Translations under genes and position numbers: made by a program | Shown here: positions 10,461 to 25,800 of the stretch, piece after piece | Layout of the letters: each line of letters begins with the position of its first letter | Numbering within the stretch: the first letter of the stretch is position 1 | The notes under the pieces: generated by a model | What the model was told of the DNA's origin: nothing | The model's input: the letters and a program-made list of their open reading frames with translations, nothing else | Databases searched by the model: none | NCBI RefSeq assembly: GCF_028476545.1 | Contig: NW_026732367.1 | Location: 1 to 64,000, forward strand | Length of the DNA stretch: 64,000 nt | Direction: 5' to 3' | DNA from: Physella acuta | Lineage: Eukaryota > Mollusca > Gastropoda > Physidae

Positions 10461-12104
10461 TAACATACCTATACATTGGATTGTGTGTTTTCAAAGTTTC
10501 TATTATTCTATATATTCATTGATAGTATGCTATTCAACATTTGTATAGATTGATGGATGATGTACTGGACAGTCATTTCAAACCAATTTATACACAGGTG
10601 AATTAAACTTTATCAGCTTAATTTTTACTGAGTTTTAAGTTCAAAGCAAACAATTTCTGATGTCCCCTGTAACATGATAGGTTGACATTTGGAGAAAACC
10701 CTCAGTTCAGCTTAATCAAAGCAACTTTCACAGCAACCAACTAGATGGGAACTGAATCTGGTAATAAGCATTGGAAGCTGGATCTAATGATAGTTAAATC
10801 AATCCTGTCATGTTGGTACAAATAAGGTATTGTTAACTGGGTGCAAACACCAGGAGCTAAACCTGTGTGAAATTTGAAATGTAAACTTTAAAACACGTAC
10901 AGAAAAATGGCCACACTATTTTGATTTAATTGCTTCTACTGTAGTCAAAACATTGCTTTGAAATAGACTTTTTAATGGCTATGAAACAATTTATATTTGA
11001 TTTAAGTGATCAGTGTGTCATTAGATGGAAGTGGGGGGGGGGGTTAAGGCAGAAAACATTAAGTTTAAAGAGGGACAAAGAAAATTTGCAGAATGATAAT
11101 CACCGTGCTAACCGCTTATAACATCAGAAAGACTTTAGTTGTTTTATAACTCAAAATTTCCACCTGTTGTGTTAGTGTTTTAATAAGGCAAACTTTTTTT
11201 TTTTGCTGACTGACCATTCTAGAGTAAAAAGAACAAGGCGGAGTTTGATTGCTTTTAATTTTTATTATCGTAGTTTGTTTTTCAACAGTATCAAGCTGTG
11301 GAGAACAGCAGACAAAATCTTTATTCTGTGTATAAAGAAAAAAAACTGAATTCATTACCAAATTAAATGGTTTGTTATGTCAACACAAAACAAATCTCTG
11401 TAAGACCATCTGATAGAAATTGAAAACCATTCCAATACTATAAATATTTCTTTGATTTGAATTGTTATTAAATTAGCTTTTAATTCCTTGTTAAGCCTAG
11501 AATGAATTCAATAGTGAATACTCAGAATAGTGCTCACTAATGTGCAGAAAACAAAAAACAAAATTAAAAGCATTTTTTTTTCAGTAAATGTTTGTAAAAA
11601 AAAAATTGTTTCACTACTCTAACCTAAGATTGTACTTACTCTATATAAAACTACTATATAAAACTATTCATGCAAAAATAAAAATTGTCATCACTAAAAC
11701 ATAAATAGATTTTATTTACACCAGATCACAGATGTTCATTCATTACCTTCTAATTCTATTCAGTTTTAATTAGGCAGTCGATATAAAACATGTTCCAAAA
11801 CAGAGAAAATAACTCATAGCTTTCATTTATGTATGTCAAAAAGAGATTTTTACAATAAAAAACTGATATCCAAAAGTTTAAAGGGTACTGATATAACAGC
11901 ATATTTTTAAAAAGTGCTTACTTTTGATTAACATATTTATCCTATAATAATGATAGTTACGTGTGATTTTTCAACCTTATATTGTTTTAATAATAATAAT
12001 ATTAATAAAACTATTTTTAGGTAACAAGAACTTAAAAAAAAATATAACATAACATTAGTCATTGAAAAGAGTACCAACATCAAGAGATAATATGTTTAAG
12101 CAGT

Positions 12105-12195
12105 TTCTTCCAGGCATCTCTTCCGGGGATCTCGAAGAAAGTCTACCCCATCCCCCCGAGCGAAATGGAATTTATATAGAAAATATATACATTGA
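12105..12195 (+). mobile_element. MITE family B, truncated copy
   Basis: CAGTTTCTTCCAGGCATCTC, then GGAATTTATATAGAAAATAT, match the left half of family B. The right half is missing. Confidence 0.6.
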
Positions 12196-13468
12196 ACAGT
12201 ATCTTTGGGAGAAATATCCACCTTTTCTTTAATGAAATGTGAACCAAAATCTTTTATGATTTTATTGACTGTGAATTAAATACATGTAGATCAAGAATCT
12301 GTACTAAACTTTTTCTTCCTCCCAAAGGTTTTTGAAATCTATTATGGAAATTTGATTAGATGCAAAATTTGTTCCTCTTAACTATTTGCAAATTTTTTTT
12401 TCTAAATAAGTTAACAACACGGGAACATAACATAAAATAATTGCCTCAAAATGCATACAATTTACATTGGTGTAAAATAGGATCTAAAAAAAAAAATTCA
12501 CACTTAAAACATTACAAAAATAAAATAACTCCAGTTTTTAGCAATAAAAGTAAGCCAGATATAAAATTATAACATCTGATCTTGGATATCAGTTTTGTAA
12601 GCGCTATTTATTTTGGAAACAGCCAATTTGTTTTTACCAACAACATTAAAATAATTCTAGTCTTGTGGTCCAGTAATAAATGAGAAAAAAAAATTCATGG
12701 AAGACAAATTACAGTATTGCATAGGACTAGAATAAGAACCCAGCATAAGGTAAGCAAACGTAAAATTAAAAATGCAAAAATTATTGGTTTTCAACTTATG
12801 AAATTAATTTTCAGCAATTTTGTAATAAATATGAAAATTATTAAAATGAAATTTAAAAATAAATTTGAAGATTTCAAAACACTGTAGAAGCTGAGTAAGG
12901 TTAGAAAGGTACACTAGTTTAGAAAAACATACACTGGCACAGTTTAAAAAAGAAAAAAAATAGCATAGTTTAGACAGTTTCACTTTTACAGAAAGATAAC
13001 CTATTAAGATATATAAATGTAATTTTAAGATTCCATTATTTTTGTATAAAATAATTAATTACATTGTATATTAAATTCCAGATATTATTGGTATATTAAA
13101 AATATTAACATGAGAAATATTTTGATATGAGAAATACAAATGAGATTTTCACCTCTCTCTGATATATTTTGATTATTATTATTGCACTTAATTATCACAA
13201 GGAAATAAATAACAGTTTATTATCAGGATTTTCAGCATTTTCCGTAACTTTACAACATCATTTTAAACAATAACTATTGTAAATGCAGTGAAAAGAAAGG
13301 AGAAACTGTCTTTGAAATTGAATAATGCTTCCCCAGTATTCTTAAATAAGATATTCCATCCAGGAAGTTATAAAAAAATTGAATGTGCATAAAATTTATC
13401 TAACAGACATCACTAATGAAAAACAAATTTGTTTTGATTAATTGATGTTTACCCTTACAAATTATAAT

Positions 13469-13474
13469 TTTATT
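13469..13474 (-). terminator. Candidate XDH polyadenylation signal (AATAAA)
   Basis: Minus-strand AATAAA about 390 bases beyond the XDH stop codon. The flank is AT-rich, so chance occurrence is quite possible. Confidence 0.25.
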
Positions 13475-13864
13475 TTTCTTTTAATTACATAGCTTTATGA
13501 AGGTTTAGCATGTGCAAAAGAAGTCTAAAATACAATTTGAAAGATTGTTTAATGTACATGCACAGTTTTTTACTTGCTATTTTAACCCCCCAAGCTGTAA
13601 TTAATTTAATTAGCGTTTGGGCAGATATCAGCTTTAAGTTATTGAAATTTTTTACATGTACGAAACAAAATATAAACATTAGGTCATTAAATACACCAGT
13701 ATAAATACACCAGAGATTCTAAAATATCACATACAATAAATATCTATTTACTGGAAGTCTAAAAATGGTATTTAAAACTACAATGTTCAAGACAACTGTC
13801 CAAGAAACTATTAACAGTTCTATATCTCTAAGCCAATACTCAAAACTCCAGAGTTCTCAGACGT

Positions 13865-16800
13865 CTATAACACAACTGTCCAGGGTTTTTCTGCATCCTT
13901 TTCAGCATCCTCAGTAAACTGAAAATAAAATATAATCAAAACTCAGTTTAATTTGCTGCTACATCTTCAAACTAACTAAGTTTGCTTATTTTTATTTAAG
14001 ATACCCCACACCAAAATACAGGTCAATAATGTAAAACAGTAAATGACTGTGGAAATGTCAAAGTTCTATAGAAATTTCATTTCACTATAAGCAGTAGGAT
14101 GGTATGTAAGATCAACAGACCTATCTTTATTTATTTCATGCAATTCTATACATTTTTAAAAATATTTTTTTATCTATAAACAATTAATGCAGTTTACCAT
14201 CTGAGCAAACTTAATCATAACAATCCAATCTTACAGACCTGTCTCCCTTTATTTAATGTAATAAATAAATTTTATCCCTAAACAAATTGTGTTTACCATC
14301 TGAGCAAACTTATCCTGACAAGCCAGCCTGATCCTCTCTGGGGTTGCTGGTGTGTTCAAACAAAAATAGCCTTTAAGGCCTGAGTCCAATCTGGCAGCTT
14401 TGATTGCTTCTTTTGTGGCCATCAGCACTGATGTTGCCAGGCAAAGTGGAGGCTCCCCAATCCCCTGTTTAATGGATTAGTGTTAATCAAATGTGACAAT
14501 ACACTCCACATAGAAGAATATATTTTTTCAAAATGTAAAGGCTATTGAGGTTGTATTACTATCACAATTTAAAAAATGTTCAATCTATTAATATAAAATT
14601 TTATTTTTAACAAAAAATATTTAGAATTTAATATTAACACAATAATTCTTGAAAAACTTCTTACTTTGGATGAGTACACTGCCCTTGGATTTTTACTGTT
14701 TTTGAGCAGTGACACGTTCATGACTTGAGGTATGTTGGCAAAGGATGGGATCTTGTAGTTACCTGGTCCTCTTGACAGGTGAATACCTGCTGGTGATACC
14801 TTGTATTCCTCAAGCATCATCAGCCCATAGCCCTGAAGATTGTGTTAAACAGATATTATCATCAGTCATTAAAGATTGTAACATTACAAGATATCATTAA
14901 TCCATAGCCATATAGGTAGTTACAGACAGATCAACATAATAATTTAAAAAAAAATCGTAAGCAGTATTTTTTCATGCTTAAAACCTCTTGAAATTTTACT
15001 AGATCTTAAGTAGTTTAAACTATTTATTATTTGCTGTTAGTCAATAATTTATCCTAATTAATGTATTGTGTGTTGGTGAGAAAGTTACCTGTGTGAAAGC
15101 CCCTTCAATCTGACCTACATCAATGGCTGGATTGAGACTTTGACCAACATCCATGATAATGTCAGTCCTCAGCACCTGAACATTTTTAATTAAAATATGC
15201 ATTAATGAGTAAATTTTAGAAATATTTTTTCCAAAACTCATCACACATATTTTTTCATTTATCTTGTTCAGCAGAATGTGTTATTAACCTTGTTCAGCAG
15301 AATGTGTTTTAATTTAATGAATCTCACCTGGTGGTCACCTGTCAAACAGTCAATCTCCACCTCAGCACAGGCGGCGCCATAACAGAAATAACTGAAAGGG
15401 TTGTTGACCTTTTTGTTCCAGTCCAAAGAGACGCCTTCAAGTCTAGCAGAAATACAAAGTATGAAATACAAAGTACAAACTTGGAACCAAAACCTATTTT
15501 AACTAATTCTCCTATTTAAACTATTCTAAAAGTCTCAAGTTCAGTTCCAGAAATTAAAGCAGATTGAAGTTGGAGTCAACTGGCCATATTGCGCATTACA
15601 TGTTGGTATATATTTAATGATTATATATTGGGCTTGTAGTTTGACTTGGCGTTTTATTCCCCCCCCCCTCCCCAGAATGTAGAACTGCCAATATCAAGAT
15701 TCCTGGTCTGAAAGTAAAAACTCACTTGTAATATCCAACAGCTGATAAACACACTCTGTCTTGGTGAGCATTGTGGGCCTTAATAGAAGAGACAAGAGTA
15801 AGTCTTGGCTTAATGTGTTAACAATAAGGACAACTACCAGCTGGTGTGTAGTTTAAATAAAGTACAATCAAACAGATTTGTTAACTAGCTTTGTGAATTT
15901 ATGAACTAAGGTGAAGTTAGTATCAACTTCTTTTTTTGTATAATTAATATAAATTAACAGCCACAAGAGAATGCACATACAACAAACTTAAAAATAAAAT
16001 AAATTAATTTTATTTGAAATTTTGGTCTCATGGATGTCTAGGCCAATAAGCATTGAAAGGTCAGAGGTCACTGTTATTCCAGAACTAATTGATGCATGCC
16101 CAGTATGAATTGGAACTGACTAACAGATGGTGTGATCAGCACTAATCCAAGCCATTTTAACTTTCCCTGACTCAAGTCAGTAACCTATTAAATCTGGGTG
16201 GACTCAGCGGCTCCTTAATTCTCAAGCCAAACTTGATACTTTTGGGTCAGCAGTAGACTGCTCTACCACTAGACCATGCTGATCTCTGTACTCAAAAATC
16301 CCATGAGTAAAACATGAAGTTTTTCACTCACCCAATCCTTTATTGTCTTTTCAGGATCAGCTGCCCTGTATGGGGCTAATCTTTCTTTTAACTGTCTACA
16401 TGCATCCTGTCATAGACATACAAACTTTACTTATAAATGATATTCATGAAAATGTGTTTTTTTGTAAATGGAGTGAAACTAGTGCACATTTTGTTAAAAC
16501 AATATTTGAGCTTTATAAAAGCTAATAAATTAGCTTTGGAGCATCATACAGCACTACATATACATTTAAACTAAGAGCTTAGACATACAGTGGATTCTAT
16601 ATGATATACATCTTAGTTATAACTTACTAGTTTTTATATTTGATTTAACCCATTAAAAATATCAATACAACATTATTTGTAAAAGATACCCTAAACCAAG
16701 AAACTACTGTAATAATCTAGCTGGAAATATTCAATGTGAGCAGGAATTACTAAATTGTAAATGACCATCCTCACAATAACAGCAGGACATTACTAAATGG

Positions 16801-19800
16801 TAAATGACCATCCTCACAATAAAAGCAGGTCATTATTAAAGGGCAAATGACTTACAATGAGAGCAGCTCCATAGAGATCAGAGGACATGCTGGCAGCTGT
16901 TGGGCCTGTGTTAGGTATGGTAGCTGTGGATGTCTCGTTTATGTGAATGCAGGACACTGGTATGTCCAGTTCCTTGCTCACTACCTGATGGAATAACATT
17001 TAATTTGGATATTTTTTTTTTAATGTTTAACAGTTTTTAACCAATGTTTTCAAACAATAAAAAAAAACCAGTTTACTTGATTAAATGGTCTGCTGTTCTC
17101 ATGTTAAATTTATTTCAAAAAGACTAATATTAAAATAATGAATCTATGAAAACTGAAACATTTAATAAGTGACTGTATTTTTCGAGAAAGTGAATCAATG
17201 AAAACTACACCATTAAAGTGTAAATTTTTTTTTTTGAGAAAGTGAATAAATGAAAACTCCATATATTTTTTAGAGATTAAGATGAGAGAAACCTTATTAC
17301 AAAACACAAATAACTTCTTCACCTGTATCATTTTTGTGTGCAAGCCTTGACCCATTTCAATTCCACCATGGGCCACAAGAACTGTCCCATCAGTGTAGAT
17401 GTGAACCAGAGCTCCACCCTGTAATAAAAAAGTTGGATTTTCTTTTTGTTTAGTAATTAGTAAATACCTGAAGTTTGTACTTCTGATTGAAATGATTGTG
17501 ACAAAAATATTCTGTAAACTGACCTGGTTCATTGACTGAAGAAGAAATGCAAGCCCACATTTCAGAGGTGTTACGGTTATTCCTCTTTTTTTCCACCGGT
17601 TTTCCCTGAAAAGTAATTAATACATTATTTTCTCAGAAACATTTTCATTATTTTCTTTAGTTATATTGTTTTCAATGAAATATTATGTTTATTTGTTTTT
17701 TTCTAAAATGTTATATATTTTGTCTGAAAAGTTATTATTAAACTGTAAATTTATTTTTATATAGGCTCAAATCTTTTCACAATTAGTAGTTATTGAAACA
17801 AACTAAATCTCCTGCTATGTTACTTCTAAGACAATTTTAAAACTAGATTTTGTGACGATGCATTTCTTTATAATCACATATTTGTGCTTTCAGAATAGGC
17901 AAAACTTTGTAAAATGTTGTTTTAGATTATCCAATCTTAGAATAAGTAATTTTTAATTTATAATACATATATGTGAAAATAACAAAGATTGTAATGAACA
18001 AAACAATGTAATTATTTTGTAAACAATTTTATATAAAAAAACTGATAACTAATAATTTATAAATGAATCTCAAATATAAAATGAGTTCCTCAATAAAAAT
18101 AAATTACCTATTATATTGCTCCACTTTTTCTTTTCGGTTGTAAAAGTCACTGTTTTTAATACACTCCTGCCAACATCTTGTTAAATTGCAACCACTCAGA
18201 ACCTGACCACAGGGGACAGAGTCCCCACTTTTGTAAAAGTTTTTCTCCCTCACCTACAAAACAAAGTTACAATTGTTTCTTGAGCATTCTTCCATACCAC
18301 AATATAAAAATGTTCATTGAGAAAGGTTTTAGATTAACTAATATAGCTTGCTAGTGTCAAAACAAACCCTATCAATAAATGAAAACCTATTATTCATAAC
18401 ACTAATCATAACCTTAACAGTATAAAGTACATTACACTAATATTAACAACCCAACACATTTAAAAAATATAAATCATTGTTTGGTAACGGTAGGAAGAAT
18501 AGGATTCTATTTAGTTTTTTAATGTACACATTTTAAAGCCGAAAATATTTTGATCAAAAGTATTATGAATTACTTAATATCATATATTTGATAGATTACC
18601 CTAATAAGATAATTAGTTAGCTAAACCAACATAGGAAATGAAAAAAAAAACTCAAACCTATTTCCAATCACTTAATCTTATCTTTGAACCTAATCCTTTC
18701 CTTTGCTAAAGGGACAGCACCCAAGAAAAGCAATTAATAATTAAAGTGACAGAAGTGAATTTGAACCCACCTCCTCTGATGGCATCTCCAGTGTGTCAGC
18801 TACATGACTTATCCAGTTCTCTGCCATGATTATAGCCTGCGGCGCCCCAAAACCCCGGAAAGCTGTACAAGATGTTAGGTTGGTCATGCAGAGATAACCC
18901 TTGGCCCTGAAGTTCTGTGTCTTGTAGGCGCTGTCTAGTGCAAGCAGAGCAGTTTCTAAAACCTAAAACAAATATATGTTTTCTACAAGCTGAGGTTACA
19001 CAATCTAGCACAAGCAGAGTACTTTATAAAATTCATTAATATCTGTGTTGTTTATATGAAATAAAATAAAGTAACCATATTTTAAAAATTAAGATATATA
19101 TCAGCATTGAAAAAATATATTAGTTGTTATTAGTTGCTCGTGTCAGGCTCATATTCCAATGACTTTCTGTCTAATGCCTCCTCTAGCAAGTAATTGAATA
19201 TGTTCATATAGCCTATATTTATTCTTTCTTTAAAGATTGACCTGCTACTGGTAATTTTGAGTTATTCCTTATTTTCCATTCTGATGACCTATTTTACCCT
19301 CCCCACCCTCTGAGACTTACAGAAGTGCTTTTTTTTCTCCCCACCCCACCCACAGAAGCAGAGACCTAAAGCAAAGGTCTTTTATTCACCCCACCCACAG
19401 AAGCAGAGACCTAAAGCAAAGGTCTTTTATTCACCCCACCCACAGAAGCAGAGACCTAAAGCAAAGGTCTTTTATTCACCCCACCCACAGAAGCAGAGAC
19501 CTAAAGCAAAGGTCTTTTATTCACCCCACCCACAGAAGCAGAGACCTAAAGCAAAGGTCTTTTATTCACCCCACCCACAGAAGCAGAGACCTAAAGCAAA
19601 GGTCTTTTATTCACCCCACTCACAGAAGCAGAGACCTAAAGCAAAGGTCTTTTATTCACCCATCCCACCCAAACCACAGAAGACCTAAAGCAGTGACCTT
19701 TTATTCACCCCACCCACCGAAGACTTACAGCAGTGGTTTTTTATTCACCCCACCCACAGAAGACTTACAGCAGTGATCTTTTTTTCACCCCACCCACAGA

Positions 19801-22800
19801 AGACTTACAGCAGTGATCTTTTATTCACCCCACCCACAGAAGACTTACAGCAGTGGTTTTTTATTCACCCCACCCACAGAAGACTTACAGCAGTGATCTT
19901 TTTTTCACCCCACCCACAGAAGACTTACAGCAGTGATCTTTTATTCACCCCACCCACAGAAGACTTACAGCAGTGGACAGATCAACAGAGTGCCCCATGT
20001 TAAGATACAGCTGAGCATCCAGTGCAAGAATTTTCCCAGAGTTATTGAAGCCAATCTGAAACAGAATCAACCAATCATCATCTATAATTCCTGTTTCATT
20101 CACAGTTTGTGTAAATAATCTTTAGGTAAAACAATATTGGCTAAATAGTATACAATAAAGTACGCCTGAATCATTTTTTTTAAAGCTTTCCCCAGATTTT
20201 TTGTACTGCTCTGCCAAAGAATTTTTTTTTCAAATTTACCTTATATTTAATGTATGCTGGATGCCTAGTACCAGTCAGACACATGTCTTCATCTCGATCT
20301 AAAATACATCGTACTGGAAGGTTGGTTCTGTGATCAGACATAATTTGATATATCAAAAATACAAGGTCTAAAAAAAATTTCACCAGTGACAATGATAGTC
20401 TTTTTTTCATAAAATGTTTTAGATTTATTTTATCTTTAAAAATTACTCTTTTTGAAATGAATAGTTAATATTTTAGTTTTATATAGGATTTATAAAGAGA
20501 AATCAGTCATACAGCAAAATGTGAAAATGTGAAAGGTAATGTGATAAGAAGCAAAAAAAAAGAATAAAAAAGGTGAGATCTTCAGTGCCACAGATAACAT
20601 GAGAAAAGAAGAGAGTAAAGGCAAGAGTAAGGTGAAATAAAACAAGAGATGATGAAAGGAAACAGTGCTAGGGATAACAGATGATCAGCAGTTTCTAAAC
20701 TATAGGGAAACTGAGTAGTGCTGATGAAAGCATGAAAAAAAATGTATGACAATGTAAGCAGACGTTTTCTAATTTTTAAAAATAGAAAAAAAAGAAGAAA
20801 TTTGACGTTGAGTTTAAAAATATATTTTAAAAAGATTTACAGGCACTTAATTCCAAAGATTACAGCTAGATCTATATATATACTTCTTCTTTATAGTTTA
20901 TCTTAAACTGGTTAATATAAGCAACAGAGCAGTTTCCAAATTTGAAATAGAATATAAATATTTTGAAGTTACTTCCCATTTATAAGCTCAAAAGAAACAA
21001 GAGAGACAACCTAAAACTGTGGTAGATAAAAATGTTTAATTGGAAAGAAATTAAATAGCAATACAACAAAACTTGTTTAGCGTTCTTTATTAATTTACAA
21101 AAGATTAATATTCAAAATCTTATATGACTATTTTCTATACTCTATACATCATACAAAAAAAATTATTATTTTTTCCACTAGTTAAATTGATAGACCCTTA
21201 GCTTTATGAAATGATACATTTCAATTTATTCAATTTATTCAATAACAGTAACAATATAATGGGCTTGGATGTTTTTGATCAATTTGGCCATCTTAAAATA
21301 AACAAATTGCTTAGTAAAGACATGGCATAAACATAGCACTAATAATGTGGAATAAAGAAATAATATTACATAGTTACTATACAACATGAGGTAATATAAT
21401 AGATGAATGAGAACTGTTGCAATGAGTCAGAGAGGTCATTAAATAATTGTTGTTCAAGTTTAGTTTTGAATATATTTTCAGATCTAGATAGTTTTATTTT
21501 ATTAGGAAGATTGTTCCACAAATTAGAACCAGAGTAGGCGAAGCTATGTTTTTGGAAAAAAAGTTGTATATGGGATCTGTAAACTAAGACATCGATTTAA
21601 TTTTGTGTTAAAAGAAAATAGGTCTGTTAAGTAAGAGGGGGCTGTTTCATGGAGTATTACATATTCAAAGTACAGTGTCATTTAATATGGTGTTGTGTTG
21701 ACTAATAATGTATATAATTTGTTTTTAATTTTTCTAATAGGTATTGGTAGTCTATGTTATTTTAAATGTGTTGGATTTTTAGCTATTTAGTTATTTCTTT
21801 ATTTCTTTGCTTTCTCACTAATATCGTTTTGACCAAAAACTTTTTTATAAAACATTTTTTCAAACAAATGTAACATCCTAATATATAGGCCTATAATTCA
21901 CATGTAACGGGTACCAACAGCTAGTGATTAGATAAAAGGGAATTATGGTTGGGATTATAGTAGATGGTTGGGATTATAGTAGATGGTTGTGATTATAGTA
22001 GATAATGATTAGATAAAAGGGAGTAATGGTTGTGATTATAGTAGATAATGATTAGATAAAAGGAAGTAATGGTTGTGATTATAGTAGATAATGATTAGAT
22101 AAAAGGGAGTAATGGTTGTGATTATAGTAGATAATGATTAGATAAAAGGAAGTAATGGTTGTGATTATAGTAGATAATGATTAGATAAAAGGGAACAATG
22201 GTTGGGATTATAGTAGATAATGATTAGATAAAAGGGAGTGGTGGTTGTGATTATAGTAGATAATGATTAGATAAAAGGGAGTGGTGGTTGTGATTATAGT
22301 AGATAATGATTAGATAAAAGGAAGTAATGGTTGTGATCATAGTAGATAATGATTAGATAAAAGGGAGTAATGGTTGTGATTATAGTAGATAATGATTGGA
22401 TAAAAGGAAGCGATGGTTGTGATTATAGTAGATAATGATTAGATAAAAGGGAGTAATGGTTGTGATTATAGTAGATAATGATTAGATAAAAGGGAGTGGT
22501 GGTTGTGATTATAGTAGATAATGATTAGATAACAGGGAGTGGTGGTTGTGATTATAGTAGATTATGATTAGATAAAAGGAAGTGATGGTTGTGATTATAG
22601 TAGATAATGATTAGATAAAAGGGAGTGGTGGTTGTGATTATAGTAGATAATGATTAGATAAAAGGAAGTAATGGTTGTGATTATAGTAGATAATGATTAG
22701 ATAATAAGGGAGTGGTTGTTGGGATTATAGTAGATAATGATTAGATAAAAGGAAGTGGTGGTTGTGATTATAGTAGATAATGATTAGATAAAAGGGAGTG

Positions 22801-25800
22801 GTGGTTGTGATTATAGTAGATAATGATTAGATAAAAGGAAGTAATGGTTGTGATTATAGTAGATAATGATTAGATAAAAGGGAGTGATGGTTGTGATTAT
22901 AGTAGATAATGATTAGATAAAAGGAAGTAATGGTTGTGATTATAGTAGATAATGATTAGATAAAAGGGAGTAATGGTTGTGATTATAGTAGATAATGATT
23001 AGATAAAAGTGAGTGATGGTTGGAGTTACAATAGAGAAAGGGTTGTGAGGTCAAATAAACAGTGAAGCCTACTTGACAGCTGCAACTGCTGTAGGTAAAA
23101 CAACCGATGTTGTTCTCGTCTCTTTTCCACCAAAACCTCCACCTGAGAACACAATCCTGAGTGTTATATTGTCATTAGTGTATCACTACACGCACAACAT
23201 TTACATGCACAACATTCACATTACATTAGTTACGTCAATATTCTTTATTGCTTTATTATTACTTGGTCAACATTCAAAGTGTCAGAGATACTTAAAAATT
23301 AAATAGATTGTTTTTAGAAATAAAATTTTGATGCAGATAAAATTATTTAAATAAATATATAAAAAAAATAATTAAAAAAATATCACTCTATGCAGTTTTG
23401 CTTATTATTAATTTACATTTTGATCTTTCAAGCTTATCATAAATACATCTAAAATTCCAATTAAGAATCAACTAAATGAAAAAAAAAATGGTCATACCAA
23501 GTCTTTTTACTTTGACTGTGATGTGGTTTGCTGAAAAGCCAAGGACCTTGATAAGACATTTCTGATGATAAAAAAACAACAAAATACAGGTAAAGTATTC
23601 TTATTTTCCTTATCCATTTGATTTAGCAAAAATATTTCAGTAAAAAATGTTAAACCATTTAAAACAATTAAATTACCTCCAATTTAAAGTATTTTTTAAT
23701 TACACATTTGTTTGGATAATCATCTGACATCAGTATAATCAATATTTACTCATACATAGCCCAACACAGGTAAAATCTTCTCTACCTGCATCTGTGTGGG
23801 AGATTGTGTGGTGGCCACCACCTCAATCTCCCCCACATCCTTCGGGTAGACCACACACCCCTGAGGCTCCAGGTAGAAATGTTCCTGCGCTGATACGTGC
23901 ATGTCTCCTTCAACAACATGGGAACAGGCAGAGAAAGTTGCATCCACATCACCCGTCTCTAGCTAGATCGTGGAGCAGTAGACAATAGACACAACATAAG
24001 AATATTGCCTCTAATGTTGGACAGTTCACAATCAACAAGTTAATAGGGATTTTATTTATGGAAGAATACTGTTAGGTTTAAGGCAGAATATTAAAAATTA
24101 AACTTTTAAGAAGAAAGAAAAACATGGGTTACATTTTATATTGTTTACATTTCAATGTGTAATTAAATATTTTAAAAAGTCAAATGTTTAGCATATGAAA
24201 GCAAATTGTTATGCCATTTCAATCCATGTTAAAGTAAATAAAATGTTGAATTGCTTTTGTGTGAATTTTATAAGAAATTTAAGTCTACTAGTGACATTAG
24301 AGTGACATTTAGTGAAATTAGAAATTTGTAAATTTAATTTAATATTAGGGCCTACTCTAATATTGTATTATACTGCAATGATAAAACATTTTTAAAAAGA
24401 AAAATTTGGAGCTTTTAAATTAACCCTTTGTTTAAATTTGAAGGTTTACCTTGAATGTTGTAGGGTGGATCAAATTCTTGTCTATGGCTTGCTTGATGGT
24501 AACCACCGACTCCAAATCCTCATACTCAACAATTACACTGTGGGCTGCCCTTTGGGCTTCAGCATGGGATTTGGCAATCACAGCAGCAATAATCTGGCCC
24601 TCATGCACTACCTGATGATGCACAACAAGTGCCATCATCAACAGTTATAAGTTTATTTACTTTATTAAAATATATTTTATAAATTGCTGAAGACTTATTT
24701 TAATTAAATTAATATAAATACAAAAATAAATAATTTTAAATAGTGAGCCGATTCAAATATTATAAATATTTTGTATAGAATTTTAAGTGATATAAAATGG
24801 TTATGTATGTAGTTATATAAATATGCTACGATAAAAAAATTATTATAACACCAGCTTGTCCCGCACACATACCTTATCTTTGGCAAAGACCTGCTCCTTG
24901 ACATCCCAGTTGTTTTCTTGAGGAACATCGCGGTAGTCAACCACGTCCACTACCCCTGGCATGGATAGGGCAGGTGTCAGGTCAACCTTCAGCAAATGTG
25001 CATGAGCTTTCTTGCTGGTCACCAGTCCCAGGAACAGCTCACCTACAAGTGTCCAGATAAATTTAACACATTTGGACCAAATTTCCATAGGCAGGCTGTA
25101 TCTTTTGTTTGACCAGGTAAAATTGTTTGTGTTGGTCAGTATCTTAGCTTGCTGCTCAATTTTTCTATGTGTTTGTTTGACCAGGTAAAATTGTTTGTGT
25201 TGGTCAGTATCATAGCTTGCTGCTCAATTTTTCTATGTGCTCCTAAAGTGTTGAGGGAACTCATTGGTATACCACTGAGTCATGAACCAAACTCAAGATT
25301 TTTCAAATTGGAACCAAGGTTATTACCTCCTGATTTGGCTAACCCATACTTCTAGACCATTCTTTCCCAACCCACACAACTGTATTCATAACTAGCTTTT
25401 TGTTTGTTTCTTAACCTGGGATTAGCATAGTGGGAAATAGAATAACTCCATTTAAATAAACAAAAATATCTAGTACTATTTGCTTAAATGTACTAAATGA
25501 ATAATATCATATTATATCTTTCCTAGAATAATATGTAGTCTTGCAGGAGATGTGAATCTAGACAAGCAGTTGCTTATCTTATTCCAAGTGGTCGGCGTGG
25601 TCGAGTCGGTAAAGCTCATAGTTGCTAAACCGAAAAAGTCTCGAGTTCAAACCCTCGGGCAGATGAGGCTCGTTAGCTGGGGTCAGCCACTTTTCTAGGA
25701 GAGACAACTCCAAAATTAAACAACTGCTGCCTTGTAGTTTGTTCTTGGTTGGACAAAGGCTATGGAAGCAAATCCTAAAAGAAAAGCAGGCTGAAATCGG

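Larger units (their letters stand above)
10462..13864. other. Convergent 3' flank between GLO1 and XDH, no gene seen
   Basis: AT-rich DNA between two convergent stop codons (10299 and 13865). I find no ORF with recognisable content. It contains a truncated MITE family B fragment at about 12105 and a candidate XDH poly(A) signal at 13469-13474. ORFs at 11116, 13485 and 13510 are short and featureless. Confidence 0.6.

Noticed and set aside
25587-25680. Functional tRNA gene
   Set aside because: Box A and B are present but the head cannot fold to a full cloverleaf with paired acceptor arms by eye, and a SINE body and target duplications follow.
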